From Clitopilus passeckerianus (lineage: Eukaryota; Basidiomycota; Agaricomycetes; Agaricales; Entolomataceae), in the NCBI GenBank assembly GCA_944990035.1, contig CALYLX010000128.1:1956001-2020000 (forward strand): DNA of 64,000 nucleotides. Reading direction: 5' to 3'. The stretch's first letter is position 1. The number at the start of each line of letters is the position of its first letter. The notes under the pieces are model-generated. The model was not told where the DNA came from. It was given only the letters and a program-made list of their open reading frames with translations, and did no database searches. The position numbers were made by a program, and so were the translations under genes. Positions 55,066 through 64,000 of this stretch are shown one piece after another.

Positions 55066-58000
55066 TAGACGACGATGAGGGTAGCAGCTAGGGAAAAACT
55101 TGGGTAAAAGGGACAGAAAATGGTACCCTGGAAGAGCGCAGGAAATTAGGCGCGGTTATGAGGGATCGCTATGTTTGTCTTGGCTCAGCCACATGTACGT
55201 AAGAAACACCATGTGAACTAACCAAATTGCACCAAAGAGAGATGTCTGAATTTAGACTTTTCCAACGGCATTTGTCGCCAATTTCGTGGAATTACCGCTT
55301 CCTTTCCTTTTCCGGCGCTAATCCGTGACTTTCGAAGTCTTCTTTTTTGGCACGTGGCAACCAATTTCCTCCCGTCACCGCCGGTTATCATTTTCCTCCT
55401 CATGTTTTCCGCGCTTTTCTTGTCAGTTTATATCCAAAATATTACAACCGTCCAACAGTCTTGTAGATGCACTTCACGTTCTCTCCCTCATTTTACAACT
55501 ACACGTAAAATTTCACAACACTCATCACTCGTTCCTGTTGCAGTCTTACCGATTCAAGTAGCCACACCTACCGTACTAAACTCCTTTAGGGACTGAAACG
55601 ACATATTTCAAATCAGCTCCATTGGTATCTCCATCAACTCCGATCACCTATCGACAATTGTAGGCGTCGCCGTCGTATCCTTCTGCCAATTCCAACTCAA
55701 CACGCTAATACTAAACTGTATTCATGTCCGAAAAATCGTCCCACGGAACCGGTGCTCACTTGATGGCGGTAGCAAGATTCCTGGGTTGAGCGCAGTAATT
55801 ATTCGCCCGCAAGACCTCATTTTCATTCATCTTCGTCAGGAAAAGTCATTTCGGGACTGAGAACCAATGACTACATCTCTCGCAAAGACTGGTCAGGGTA
55901 TACTATCATGAACCCTGATCGCTCTGTAAGGGTGACGAGTTTGATTGCCTCGAGAAGATCCGAACCCTCGATTAGCCCTATTCATGACGAGGCCTTGCAA
56001 CATTCCGCGACATTCTCCTCCATCCCTCCATATTTCAAGTTCCAAGTCCCTCCAGCATGATTTTCTCTATCGTAGAACTCCAGAGCACACCAGAAATTGT
56101 CGGGCTTGTGTCCGACTCGGATCCTCTCACGCAAATCGAAGTGCTTGAAGAAAATGATGGAGGCATTTTTGGGTTCAATTGCCGCCTGCGCCTTCGATCT
56201 AGGGTAAGCCAGATTGTGGGGCGTGACCTTCCCTTGCAGTGCCTTTCACCAAGGCACCGTCGGTTCGGCATGTAGTGTTACTGCTTCGGGCATGGCAACG
56301 TGATACTGACTGAGCTTCCTTTCGCTGGCCATAGCGCAGCTCCCCAGTCTGTGCCGCATGGAAAGTTCGAACGTATCCTGTATTCAATTGGCCTGCCGCC
56401 TGCCGTACTATATGCACTCGAATCTAATTTTCCTCCTTGCCTCCTTGCCCATCGCAGCAACGTGCAGATCCTTGTAGCACTAGGCACTTAGCGACGTCTT
56501 TCAAGGCGTGTGCCGCTCCCGAATTGACAAAGATTTGATAACGTTGCCGAATGCATCGGGTTTCGTGCGGCGTGGGCGCGATAGCAAGAAGTTGGTGAGA
56601 GACTGACAGATTGAGGGAATAACACTGAAATCTGCTATGAGTCTCCGATGCCTTTCCTACTCTGTTGTATGTTGGGCTGCAACTCCGCGGGTTTCCATCA
56701 AATGTAGAGAAGTTGGAGAGATCGGCGAACCCTGGCTCGAGGACTCGAATACCCGTGGTACTTGCCGCCTTCTGATCAGACTTTGAAGCGGACATTTAGG
56801 GATATGTAGATCACCACTTTCAACTGCGGGCACAGAGATTCATTGTTGCAACGTACCGCAGTATATCCTGGAGATTAGTAGCAGCGTAGCCGGCGGTGAA
56901 TTCTGGGTAGAGTTCGAGAGTTGTCCGACGAGTTGAGGCGACACCGACTGATTTGATCAGACTGGAGTGAAATTGTAATCCAATCATATTCATTGGAGAA
57001 GTTCGACAAACATGGTGGTTGATTCACCACGCCATTACAGAGATTCCAACTGTGCTGAGAAGACCGCAAGTGGATCGAAGTTATTCGTTGCATGAGCCGC
57101 AGCCATGCCGGCCATAGCCGGCCAATGCCAGTGAAGGATTTGAAGGCGGCTTGAATAAAGCTCAGAGCCTTGCTCAGAACTCCACCTGAAGGATGTAAGC
57201 CTTAGGGTACCATCTCAAGGCCCAATCACGCCTAGATAATGACAGGCCATGTATGTACTCAAATACCAATCGGAAGCACACTGAGCTTTCAGAAGTACAT
57301 TCAACAATTAGAGCGGAGCTCCAAAAAGCCATCAAATCTGCGATTCCAGCCATCCCAAACCCAAGCGTTGCGAAGTGTTGGATTCTCTTGGTAACATCAT
57401 AATAAATGGGCCCTGGAGAACAATCAATAAACATGTAGGAATGTATCTTAAAATGTCTTGACTTCAAGGTAAAATATATTGTAGTAACAAGCCTCAGCTG
57501 TGAATAAGGTCTTTTAAGGCTAAAAAGCATTGCCGAAAAGTTGGTGAAATTTTTGAGTATTCTACTGTATTTGTGATAAGTGAATGTCTCACACTGGCAC
57601 ACAAGGATAACTGGTATACTTTCTGACATCCATAGGTTGAGATGAAGAAGGTATGTCAACTAGTGATTGGAATTGAGATGGGATGATAAACCTCAATTAA
57701 AGTTAAGATATATCCAACTTAGCAAATTAATTCCTGCTTGAATACACTGCAGTGAGCTCAGCTAACCTTATTGACATTCTTAGGGCTGGTTAAGATGGTC
57801 TAAAATGTCTTTAATTCAGATACATGCCACATTGGATACATCAGATTCATACTTATAATATTTTCAAGTTTAAAAATGGGTAGTATATTTATTGAGTATA
57901 TAAAGAAGAGGAATATTGTAAAGGCCGCATAGGGACCAGTAAGTGCAGTACAAAAGCTAAACCTGTCAGACTGAGTTCTGGAGGGATCAGGTATAAACAT

Positions 58001-58695
58001 GTTGCAACCAACCACTTGGGAATCCGCCTCTACTGTGCAGTGTCTTACATAGTTTACATAGCTGGTGGATGGTAGTTCTCTCTGAAGGCTCTGATCTTTG
58101 TTATTCAATAACAAGGAGAAAGATGTCTGAAATTTGTGAGATCGGGGAACAAGGTGTTTCGTGTTGAATTGACGCGTACCACTCACATGATCTAGTATTG
58201 CGCCATATTGCACCATTGTTACGCCTTCTTACAAATACGCCTCATGCCAACTCACGTGACACTTCATGACTACTTATGACTCATTCCGTGTCACTTCCGT
58301 ACTATATTTAGCACAGAACATTCTAGACATGCTTACATATACATGGTCTGTGCACGCTCTCCTTATGTATATAAACCTATGTACTTCACCTCAATACATT
58401 GGAGACTTCTCTAGTCTTATTACTTACATCGGGGGAGGGATGAAGAAATGCCAAGCAATGGTCAGCCCTCGTCAGGCTTGATCAGGATCAGAATGTTCAT
58501 CATGTCCCCAATAATGATGATACGCATTGGCAGGCCTGATCAACCTTGCCGAAGGTGCCAGTTGTTGCCCACTGTATTTCAATCTTCACAGAGGTTGGGA
58601 GGCTTGCAACATTCCATGGTTCAGAGATCGAGACATTGATACTTTCAGATGTGTTACACATACAACACATGTAATGGTGCTGTATTATTGCTCTT
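55066..58695. other. Gene-poor, partly AT-rich region
   Basis: About 3.6 kb. 57180-58430 is visibly AT-rich. A small frame at 56057-56275 (MIFSIVELQSTPEIVGL...) and a minus-strand frame at 57174-57659 are the best candidates, but neither has family support. Likely promoter DNA for the C2H2 gene plus decayed mobile-element sequence. Confidence 0.4.
58256..58428 (+). repeat. Possible solo-LTR-like remnant
   Basis: GTGACAC (58256-58262) and GTGTCAC (58288-58294) form a short inverted repeat. It is followed by a TATA-like TATGTATATAAACC (near 58365) and a segment ending TTACTTACA, a layout seen in Gypsy-type LTRs of mushrooms. No target-site duplication or partner LTR was found, so this is weak. 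Confidence 0.25.
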
Positions 58696-59834
58696 TCAGA
58701 ATGCAGAGGGTGATTTACCACCGTGTGTTGGTTGAAAGGTTGCCGGATGATCCAGAAATTCAACGAGGCTGTTGTAGAATTGGTGAGAATCAGTGATGGT
58801 ATCCGTTCGCGAGAATGTTGATGCTGAGGACAGGGCAAAGCGAAGCTGAGAAAGATTAGGAAAGGTCCACCTGTAAGCTAGGCTGCTCACCTGTGTTGCC
58901 GTATAAACCACTGAAGGGATTGTTACGCTTTGCATCCCATGAAGGTGAGCATTGCCACCCCGACTACCTCCAGCTTGAGGATCCTTATCTACCAAACTTG
59001 GGGAGAGGAATATGTGCTTGAATGCCTGGGTGAAGAATGAGTGCAAGAAGCCAATTTGAGTCTCGCAAAGAACATGCCTTAACCAAGATGTCGCTCCGGA
59101 AGAGACCATCCCATGGATCTGACTCATCGTACTTGTAATTGCGATAAATAAAGATGGGCCATTGATCGCCTGGAACAATATATTCGCCATCACGTAGCTG
59201 CTGCCTGACCCTATTAACTTGACTTAGCTGATAGATAGAAGCACCTGGATAGCATGCGGGCTTACTGTGGATTGCTCCAATCCATCGTGGCAGGACAAAG
59301 CAGAGTGCCGGTCGCATCATGGTTGAAGCTCGGGTACCTTTGACATTTCGAGCAAGAGGGGGCATCAGAGGGGCACCGTGAGGTGCAATCCAGTCGATTA
59401 TAGTGGGCTTCAGAGTCTTAGTATCAGCAGCGCGTGCGCCATCGGCCCCTTTCTGAAGCTAGAGACAATTTGTGAGATTTAGTTTTGGGTAGATGGGTTC
59501 TTACTCACGCTATCGCCAATAAAACAAAGCTCCTCCTCAGACGCATTCATTACACGCTCTTCGAGACCAGGAGCCATTCTGAACAGAGCCTGTAAGACCT
59601 TCAACTCCCTTCTTTCCCTAATTGCAGGACAGTTAGACTTGGATATTTCAAGTTATGAATGGGTTTGGAAACGCACTCGAAAGTCAAACCAGCCTCGTTC
59701 ACGTCCTCGATGTCTGCCTCAAGAAGGCGAATAACACCATTGGCAAGCAAGGAGTTGATGTTGCAAAGCGCATGTATTGTCCTATTGAAATGGCGGCCAT
59801 GGTGAACAAGCAGGTTGGAATGTGCACTGGCCAA
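58696..59834 (-). CDS. DUF6698-like protein, one frame slip, 5' end unresolved
   Basis: Read on the minus strand: LVHHGRHFNRTIHALCNINS (near 59800), then ELKVLQALFRMAPGLEERVM, ADTKTLKPTIIDWIAPHGA, FNHDATGTLLCPATMDW, VRQQLRDGEYIVPGDQWPIF, AFKHIFLSPSLVD, then LRFALSSASTFSRTD. This motif order is what I recall for the Agaricomycete DUF6698 family, whose function is unknown. After ARNVK a single A appears to be missing (TTT at 59339-59341). One intron (59077-59026) uses a GC donor (AAG|GCATGT...CCCAG), supported because it joins LVK to AFKHIF. The 5' exon join and the true start are not resolved, and the C-terminus may be truncated. Confidence 0.6.
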
Positions 59835-60424
59835 AACGCGCTATGAGTATGGCATAAAAAATGGGAAGCTTGCCACGTACGGTCGTTTGCGAGGAGCGCA
59901 CTCTAGAGCAGTTGAAGCTTTCCGACGACGTCCAGCTGTCTTTGGCTTTTCCGTCGCTGGAGCGTTGTTTTCCTGATCCGTGGTGGACATGGCCTTTGGG
60001 TTCGGGGTACAGGTTTTTGATTCAGCTGAGGGTATGCCACTTATCTATTGGAGAATTTTGATGCATTTTTTTGTTGGGGTGGAACTAAGGTCAGGGTGAA
60101 TTGCACTAAAGTGTTCTGTCGCCCAGGAGCGGTATCTTTGGCCACACCGGTACTGAGCTTCGGAAGCTACGATTGGCGGAATATTGTATTTGGGTTTATT
60201 TGGGTCGAAATCCCTGCCAATAGTGCCTGACCAAAGCGCCGGCTCTGCGTTGTTGTGCTTTGTTTGCCCTCATATGCACCCTCATTATCGCTTTGGATGT
60301 TGCGACTTGGGTCGTTTCAGGAATTTTTGGGGACAACCACCAGGATAATATAAAATGGTACGCACTATGCTTTCCAAAACTCAGAACTTTTGAACATTTT
60401 CACATTCTCTTTGCACTCACTGCA
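59835..60424. promoter_or_regulatory. Divergent intergenic region; TATAAAA at 60349-60355
   Basis: About 590 bases. The TATAAAA lies 70 bases upstream of the next ATG. Nothing else recognised. Confidence 0.45.
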
Positions 60425-61615
60425 ATGCCTAGGCATTCTCGAGATTCGCTCTCATTGAGGAACAACCCCGCCACTCCACCTTTAACACGTCATGCTAGAG
60501 GAATATCGAACATTCTGATGCATGGGCGTCGGAACTATACCCCTCAAAGGAGCCCGATTCACCAATATTCAGGCGATCTGGGTGGCTCAGCTACTTCAAC
60601 TCTCCGCCGCTTCCAAAGTTCAAGTCCACTGCTGTCTAACGCAAATGAACTTACATCCGGCACCATCCCATATGGAATCTCTGTCAATCGCTGGCCCTGC
60701 GACTTGCCATCCTCTCGCATCTGCACACCCCCTACCCCAATTCTCATCCCTCGTCGAGACTTGTCTTCCTCGCCCTCGCCCTTCAACCTGGACGAGGCCG
60801 CTAGAAACTCTCCTGTCTGCGCAACCCCCTCCAATGGATATACCAATGCTTTCTCCTCCGACCGATCTCCCTCCTTGGGATATGTAAGCCCTGGCCATCG
60901 ATTTGGGTCCACATCCCCCGACCCACCCCCTCCAAATCAGGTGGTTTTCCTAATGGACCGGTTAGGTATGCCCTACTTCATGCTTATGTGCATGCACAGG
61001 ATACTAACCATTTTTATATCTAGGTTCCAACGGCCTTTGTATCTATTAGGAAGTAACAAACCCTCTCCTAGCACTATTAGATCCCCGCCCCGTTGTCTCT
61101 GAGAGATACCGCCCTGCATTCTGCAAGGTAGATTTCAGTAAAGGTGTGTATTCCCCGCATGTTTCTGTTGATCCCAGCGAATGATAACCATTGCAGAAAT
61201 CATGATACAGACGTTCAACCCACGGGACCTATGGACCACAGCTATCCTTTGGATGCACGTTGATGCCCGTACACCCTGGGGTGGACTATTTGAAGCCCAA
61301 TTCCAACTGTTCTGCGTCAAGTGTTGGGACTGTCATCACTATGTATCAAAGGTGTCCGCCGAACATCACGCATGCCCGGCCTCGAACACCCGATCCTCGC
61401 TAACTCTGCTTCCTAGCGACTTCAATCTAGCTGTTCACACCAACTCGGAGCTCTGGCGCGCCCTCAAAGAAAAATTCTCTGGAGTCAATGTTCTAGGCCT
61501 TACCGAAGAGGAGCTAGAGGTGTATTTTGTTCGCTGCATCCATTGCAGAAAGGTTATGACACGCGCTTCTGCATTTTTCCACGATGATTCTGTGGAGAGA
61601 CCACCCACTAGTTAG
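60425..61615 (+). CDS. Hypothetical with two zinc-knuckle-like motifs
   Basis: Exons 60425-60965, 61024-61038, 61081-61143 and 61197-61615 give 345 residues. The first 180 residues are Ser/Pro/Arg-rich and disordered. After a bridge (VVFLMDRLGSNG, DPRPVVSERYRPAFCKVDF) the C-terminal part has CVKCWDCHHYVSKVSAEHHA, a C-x2-C...H-x2-C pattern. About 55 residues later comes a second copy, VRCIHCRKVMTRASAFFHDD, where the final Cys is missing. Between them is the helix ELWRALKEKFSGVNVLGL. I recall similar knuckle pairs in Agaricomycete-specific proteins but cannot name the family. The second exon is 15 nt, and its downstream intron is only 42 nt. Confidence 0.68.
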
Positions 61616-61814
61616 TAGACACCTGCACTTATAAGTGTTCTATAATAGAGAAGAAATTGCATGCTTTAACGATTACATACTGAGCCTAGACTGCCTACAG
61701 AAAAAAAAATACACGAGAGGGATTGTCGAAGCATATACACTAATCATACACAAGCCGTGCAATGACCCAAAACCCTTGAGCTGCAATCACTTCGAACTGG
61801 CTAAACACTCCGAA

Positions 61815-62761
61815 TCAAATGTCAAATGAATCCTCCTCCTCCTCCTCCCAGCCAAGTGAGGCTTTCAGAATTGTATACGGATGCATGTTGCTATAGAGGG
61901 TTCGACAAATACCACGATACAACTCCGCCTCAAGGCCAAACTTCGCGTAAAAGGATTCTACATAGTCCATGCCTTCATAGCACTTGCAGTGGATCGTAGC
62001 CAGCGTCTCCTCGGCGTCTCTATCGCCCAGCGCCTGCATCTTGGTAGCAATTTGCCCCGTTCTAGTCAACAGAAGCTCAGCGGCAACATGGTCATAGGCG
62101 TCAACAGCTCTGAAGTGGGCCCGAATAACGTCCAGTCTCGCAGGGGACACCTGTGTGGAATACAGGTTTAGCGGTGTGGTTGCTGTCAGGTAGGTGATAT
62201 GGACATACGAGTGGAGCCTGCTCGGAAGGAATATTTTTAAGTACATTGGTCGGTTCGTTGCCGTGAAAGGCTTCGAAAGCAGCCTCTAGTTCTTGAAGTT
62301 GAACTTGAGAAACATCAGGCAGTCTGCTTTCGGGCCGGCGTATGATGAGCTATGGAATTCTAGCGTCAATGAAAACTTACATTGCTTCCACTGAGCTGCG
62401 ATATCCTGGTAAGAATGGCGAACACCGACACAAACAAATGATTCACTTACCTGTTCCCTGATATGCTGGAAAATGAGTCGCCACTATCAGACTGTTCAGA
62501 CAAAGAAGAACTGGAAACAGGCAAGCCCTGAACACGAAGAGGCCGCGGCCGCTCGAGTGGACTAGCGTTCTTTTCAAGCAACTCCTCTGAGTTGTCACAG
62601 CGAGGAGACTGCTTGCTATCTTGAATGACCAGGTGTCCAAGCCTGTCACGAACATGGTCTACAGAGGCAATGGCGGGCGATGGCATGGCTGAAGAGGGGA
62701 TTTGATGGTGGGAGGGACAGGGGAAGGCGAAGGCGACACTGCCTTGGCACTCCTCTGCCAT
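61815..62761 (-). CDS. Hypothetical helical protein
   Basis: Exons 62761-62451, 62405-62381, 62349-62209 and 62150-61815 give 270 residues with all phases consistent. The first 110 residues are Ser/Pro-rich and disordered. The rest is predicted helical: QVQLQELEAAFEAFHGNE, ARLDVIRAHFRAVDAYDHVA, TRTGQIATKMQALGDRDAE, YVESFYAKFGLEAELYRGI. It ends in an acidic WEEEEEDSFDI. No family recognised. Exon 2 is only 25 nt. Confidence 0.7.
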
Positions 62762-63601
62762 GGCGGTGGCCGGGTCACGCCAGCCGAATCGGTATATTCT
62801 AAAAGCTGGCTATCTAGCAATCTCGACCACATCAGGATTCTCAGGCTGCCAATACCTCTGGACGTTCAAAATTAGGTTGTCCCCCAAAAGCTCATGAAAT
62901 CCCACATGGTCCAGGGCGCCAGGCACACTTCAAGCTGTATTTTGGTTTCAACATTTAAAAGACTGAGAGGTTCCCCAGGGCTAGGCCTTTCTTAGTCCAA
63001 TACACGCTCTCCACAACTGCTACTAGTAGATTCACATGGTTTGTCGCCTGTAGCTCTGCGGGGAATTGGAAAAGCTGCAGTTTGGATTAGGTTGAAATTC
63101 CCCGCCGTGTATCTGCACCATGCTAGAGCTGATCTAGATGAAGAATGGATCTAAGGACAGCGAAACTGGTAAGCACCCATTCCAATTAGAACTAGTCTGC
63201 ACTGCCACTTTGAATGATGAAAGCATTCCTTCATTCGCAGTTTCCACTCTAGTGCCCTCTACAATCAAGTGGAGTACTCCCCTAATGCCAAATGCCTACA
63301 TTCCCCCTTGATTGCGTTGAACCCAATAACGCGTCAAGCGTGGGCCGCCATTCGTGGTGCGCTGGGCACAAGGTTGGGGTCGGCACAGTGAGGGTTGAAA
63401 CGACCTTCCTTTGGATGTCTGACTCTAATAGTGGCAGTCCAGGCTGTTCAAATAGAATGGCTAGTTCAATTCACTAACAAATGGTTCAGTTAACAGGTCT
63501 GTAGTATAGCGTATGGGTCAGTAGTATAGTAAATAGAGCTTATTTTACGCCAGTTTAGGGTGATTTGAACCGCATAAGTAGGAGTCCAGGGCGCGTTTGT
63601 T
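62762..63601. other. Intergenic upstream of the 5S gene
   Basis: About 840 bases. Near 63484-63533 a short imperfect repeat (CAGGTCTGTAGTATAG... and GTCAGTAGTATAG...) is visible. No gene seen. Confidence 0.4.
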
Positions 63602-63718
63602 ATCCACGGCCATAGGACTCTGAAAGCACCGCATCCCGTCCGATCTGCGCAGTTAACCAGAGTGCCGCCTAGTTAGTACCACGGTGGGGGACCACGGGAA
63701 TCCTGGGTGCTGTGGTTT
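63602..63718 (+). rRNA. 5S ribosomal RNA
   Basis: ATCCACGGCCATAGGACTC at the 5' end, CATCCCGTCCGATCTGC, then the internal promoter region AGTTAACCAGAGTGCCGCC, TTAGTACCACGGTGGGGGAC, and GAATCCTGGGTGCTGTGG at the 3' end are the fungal 5S rRNA sequence. A T-rich stretch follows, suitable as a pol III terminator. Compared with the common basidiomycete form as I remember it, loop E/helix IV reads CACGGGAAT instead of CACGCGGGAAT (2 nt shorter), with a few single changes. It may be a variant or a drifting copy. 5S genes in basidiomycetes are often dispersed, as here. Confidence 0.9.
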
Positions 63719-63862
63719 TGCTTTTGGTGCGGCTGGGTAGTCAGACTTGTACATTTATGTTGCTTCTATTTACTTGTCATTAGTAATGTAACTAGGCTAT
63801 AATGAAATGATGTTGATAAACCAAACCCGAATCTGTTTTGAATTTATTAAACCCCACCCAAG

Positions 63863-63872
63863 TTAGGGTTAG
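63863..63872 (+). repeat. Telomere-like TTAGGGTTAG
   Basis: One and two-thirds units of the TTAGGG fungal telomere repeat, 26 bases before the 39-bp minisatellite. Confidence 0.4.
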
Positions 63873-63897
63873 CCACTCAGTCAGGTATGCAATGTTG

Positions 63898-64000
63898 GGG
63901 TTTAGGCTAGGTGAGTTAGTAAGTAGGTGGTAGTAAGGGCTTAGGCTAGGTGAGTTAGGTAGTAGGTGGTAGTGAGGGCTTAGGTTAGGTGAGTTAGTTA
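63898..64000 (+). repeat. 39-bp TTAGG-rich minisatellite
   Basis: Units start at 63898, 63937 and 63976 (the last cut by the window end). Each begins GGG(T/C)TTAGG(C/T)TAGGTGAGTT and differs by only a few bases. The spacing is exactly 39 in both intervals. The array continues beyond the window. Confidence 0.85.

Noticed and set aside
57174..57659. 161-codon minus-strand open frame
   Set aside because: Lies in AT-rich DNA, composition is atypical (many Tyr/Phe/Ser/Ile), no motif, no splice partners.
1..64000. CRISPR arrays, bacterial operons or phage genes
   Set aside because: No regular spacer-repeat units; introns and families are plainly fungal nuclear.
1..64000. tRNA genes
   Set aside because: I saw no convincing B-box plus cloverleaf; a covariance-model scan would be needed to exclude them.

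Overview
The window reads as nuclear DNA of a filamentous basidiomycete, most likely an Agaricomycete. Nearly every gene is cut by short GT-AG introns (about 45-70 nt, with a few longer ones), genes sit on both strands, and the families fit: a two-finger GATA factor, an Nrg-type C2H2 factor, a P450, a GPI-anchored GH16 glucanase, an F-box/LRR protein and lineage-specific domain-of-unknown-function genes. Gene models were rebuilt by hand from reading frame, splice consensus and family motifs, so coordinates give the outer CDS limits and the exon joins are described in each entry. LAYOUT. 1-13.3 kb: the 3' part of a Nudix CoA pyrophosphatase, a membrane-anchored low-complexity protein, a cytochrome P450, a GH16 glucanase, a four-helix membrane protein, a Cys-containing hypothetical gene, and a histidine-acid phosphatase/phytase. 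13.6-26.2 kb: a conserved hypothetical, a tandem pair of secreted paralogs, a dual-specificity phosphatase, an auxilin (UBA-TPR-J) and mitochondrial methionyl-tRNA synthetase. 26.3-33.3 kb: an accessory-looking array of three paralogous coiled-coil genes sharing a C-terminal domain, plus a degenerate fourth unit; only the third copy is open without a frameshift. 33.7-44 kb: two small mitochondrial-looking paralogs, an F-box gene, a helix-turn-helix-like gene, a single-pass surface protein, a P-loop kinase-like gene, a decayed F-box-like stretch and a lunapark ER protein. 45.9-55.1 kb: GATA factor, ABCF/Arb1 ATPase, PP4-type phosphatase, C2H2 factor. 55-64 kb: a sparse, partly AT-rich region with a DUF6698-like gene, a gene with two zinc-knuckle-like motifs, a hypothetical, a 5S rRNA gene and a 39-bp TTAGG-rich minisatellite that runs off the right end. 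HOW THE GENES RELATE. There is no operon logic. Housekeeping functions include trafficking (auxilin, lunapark), mitochondrial translation (MetRS), ribosome biogenesis (Arb1) and signalling (PP4, dual-specificity phosphatase). They are interleaved with secreted or environment-facing proteins (GH16, phytase, secreted pair, surface receptor-like protein) and fast-evolving tandem families. TWO GENERAL OBSERVATIONS. First, several catalytic signatures are carried by or next to micro-exons of 8-16 nt. Second, six single-base frame slips in four genes all look like one missing A in an A-run of the coding strand, which points to homopolymer under-calling in the assembly rather than six independent mutations.
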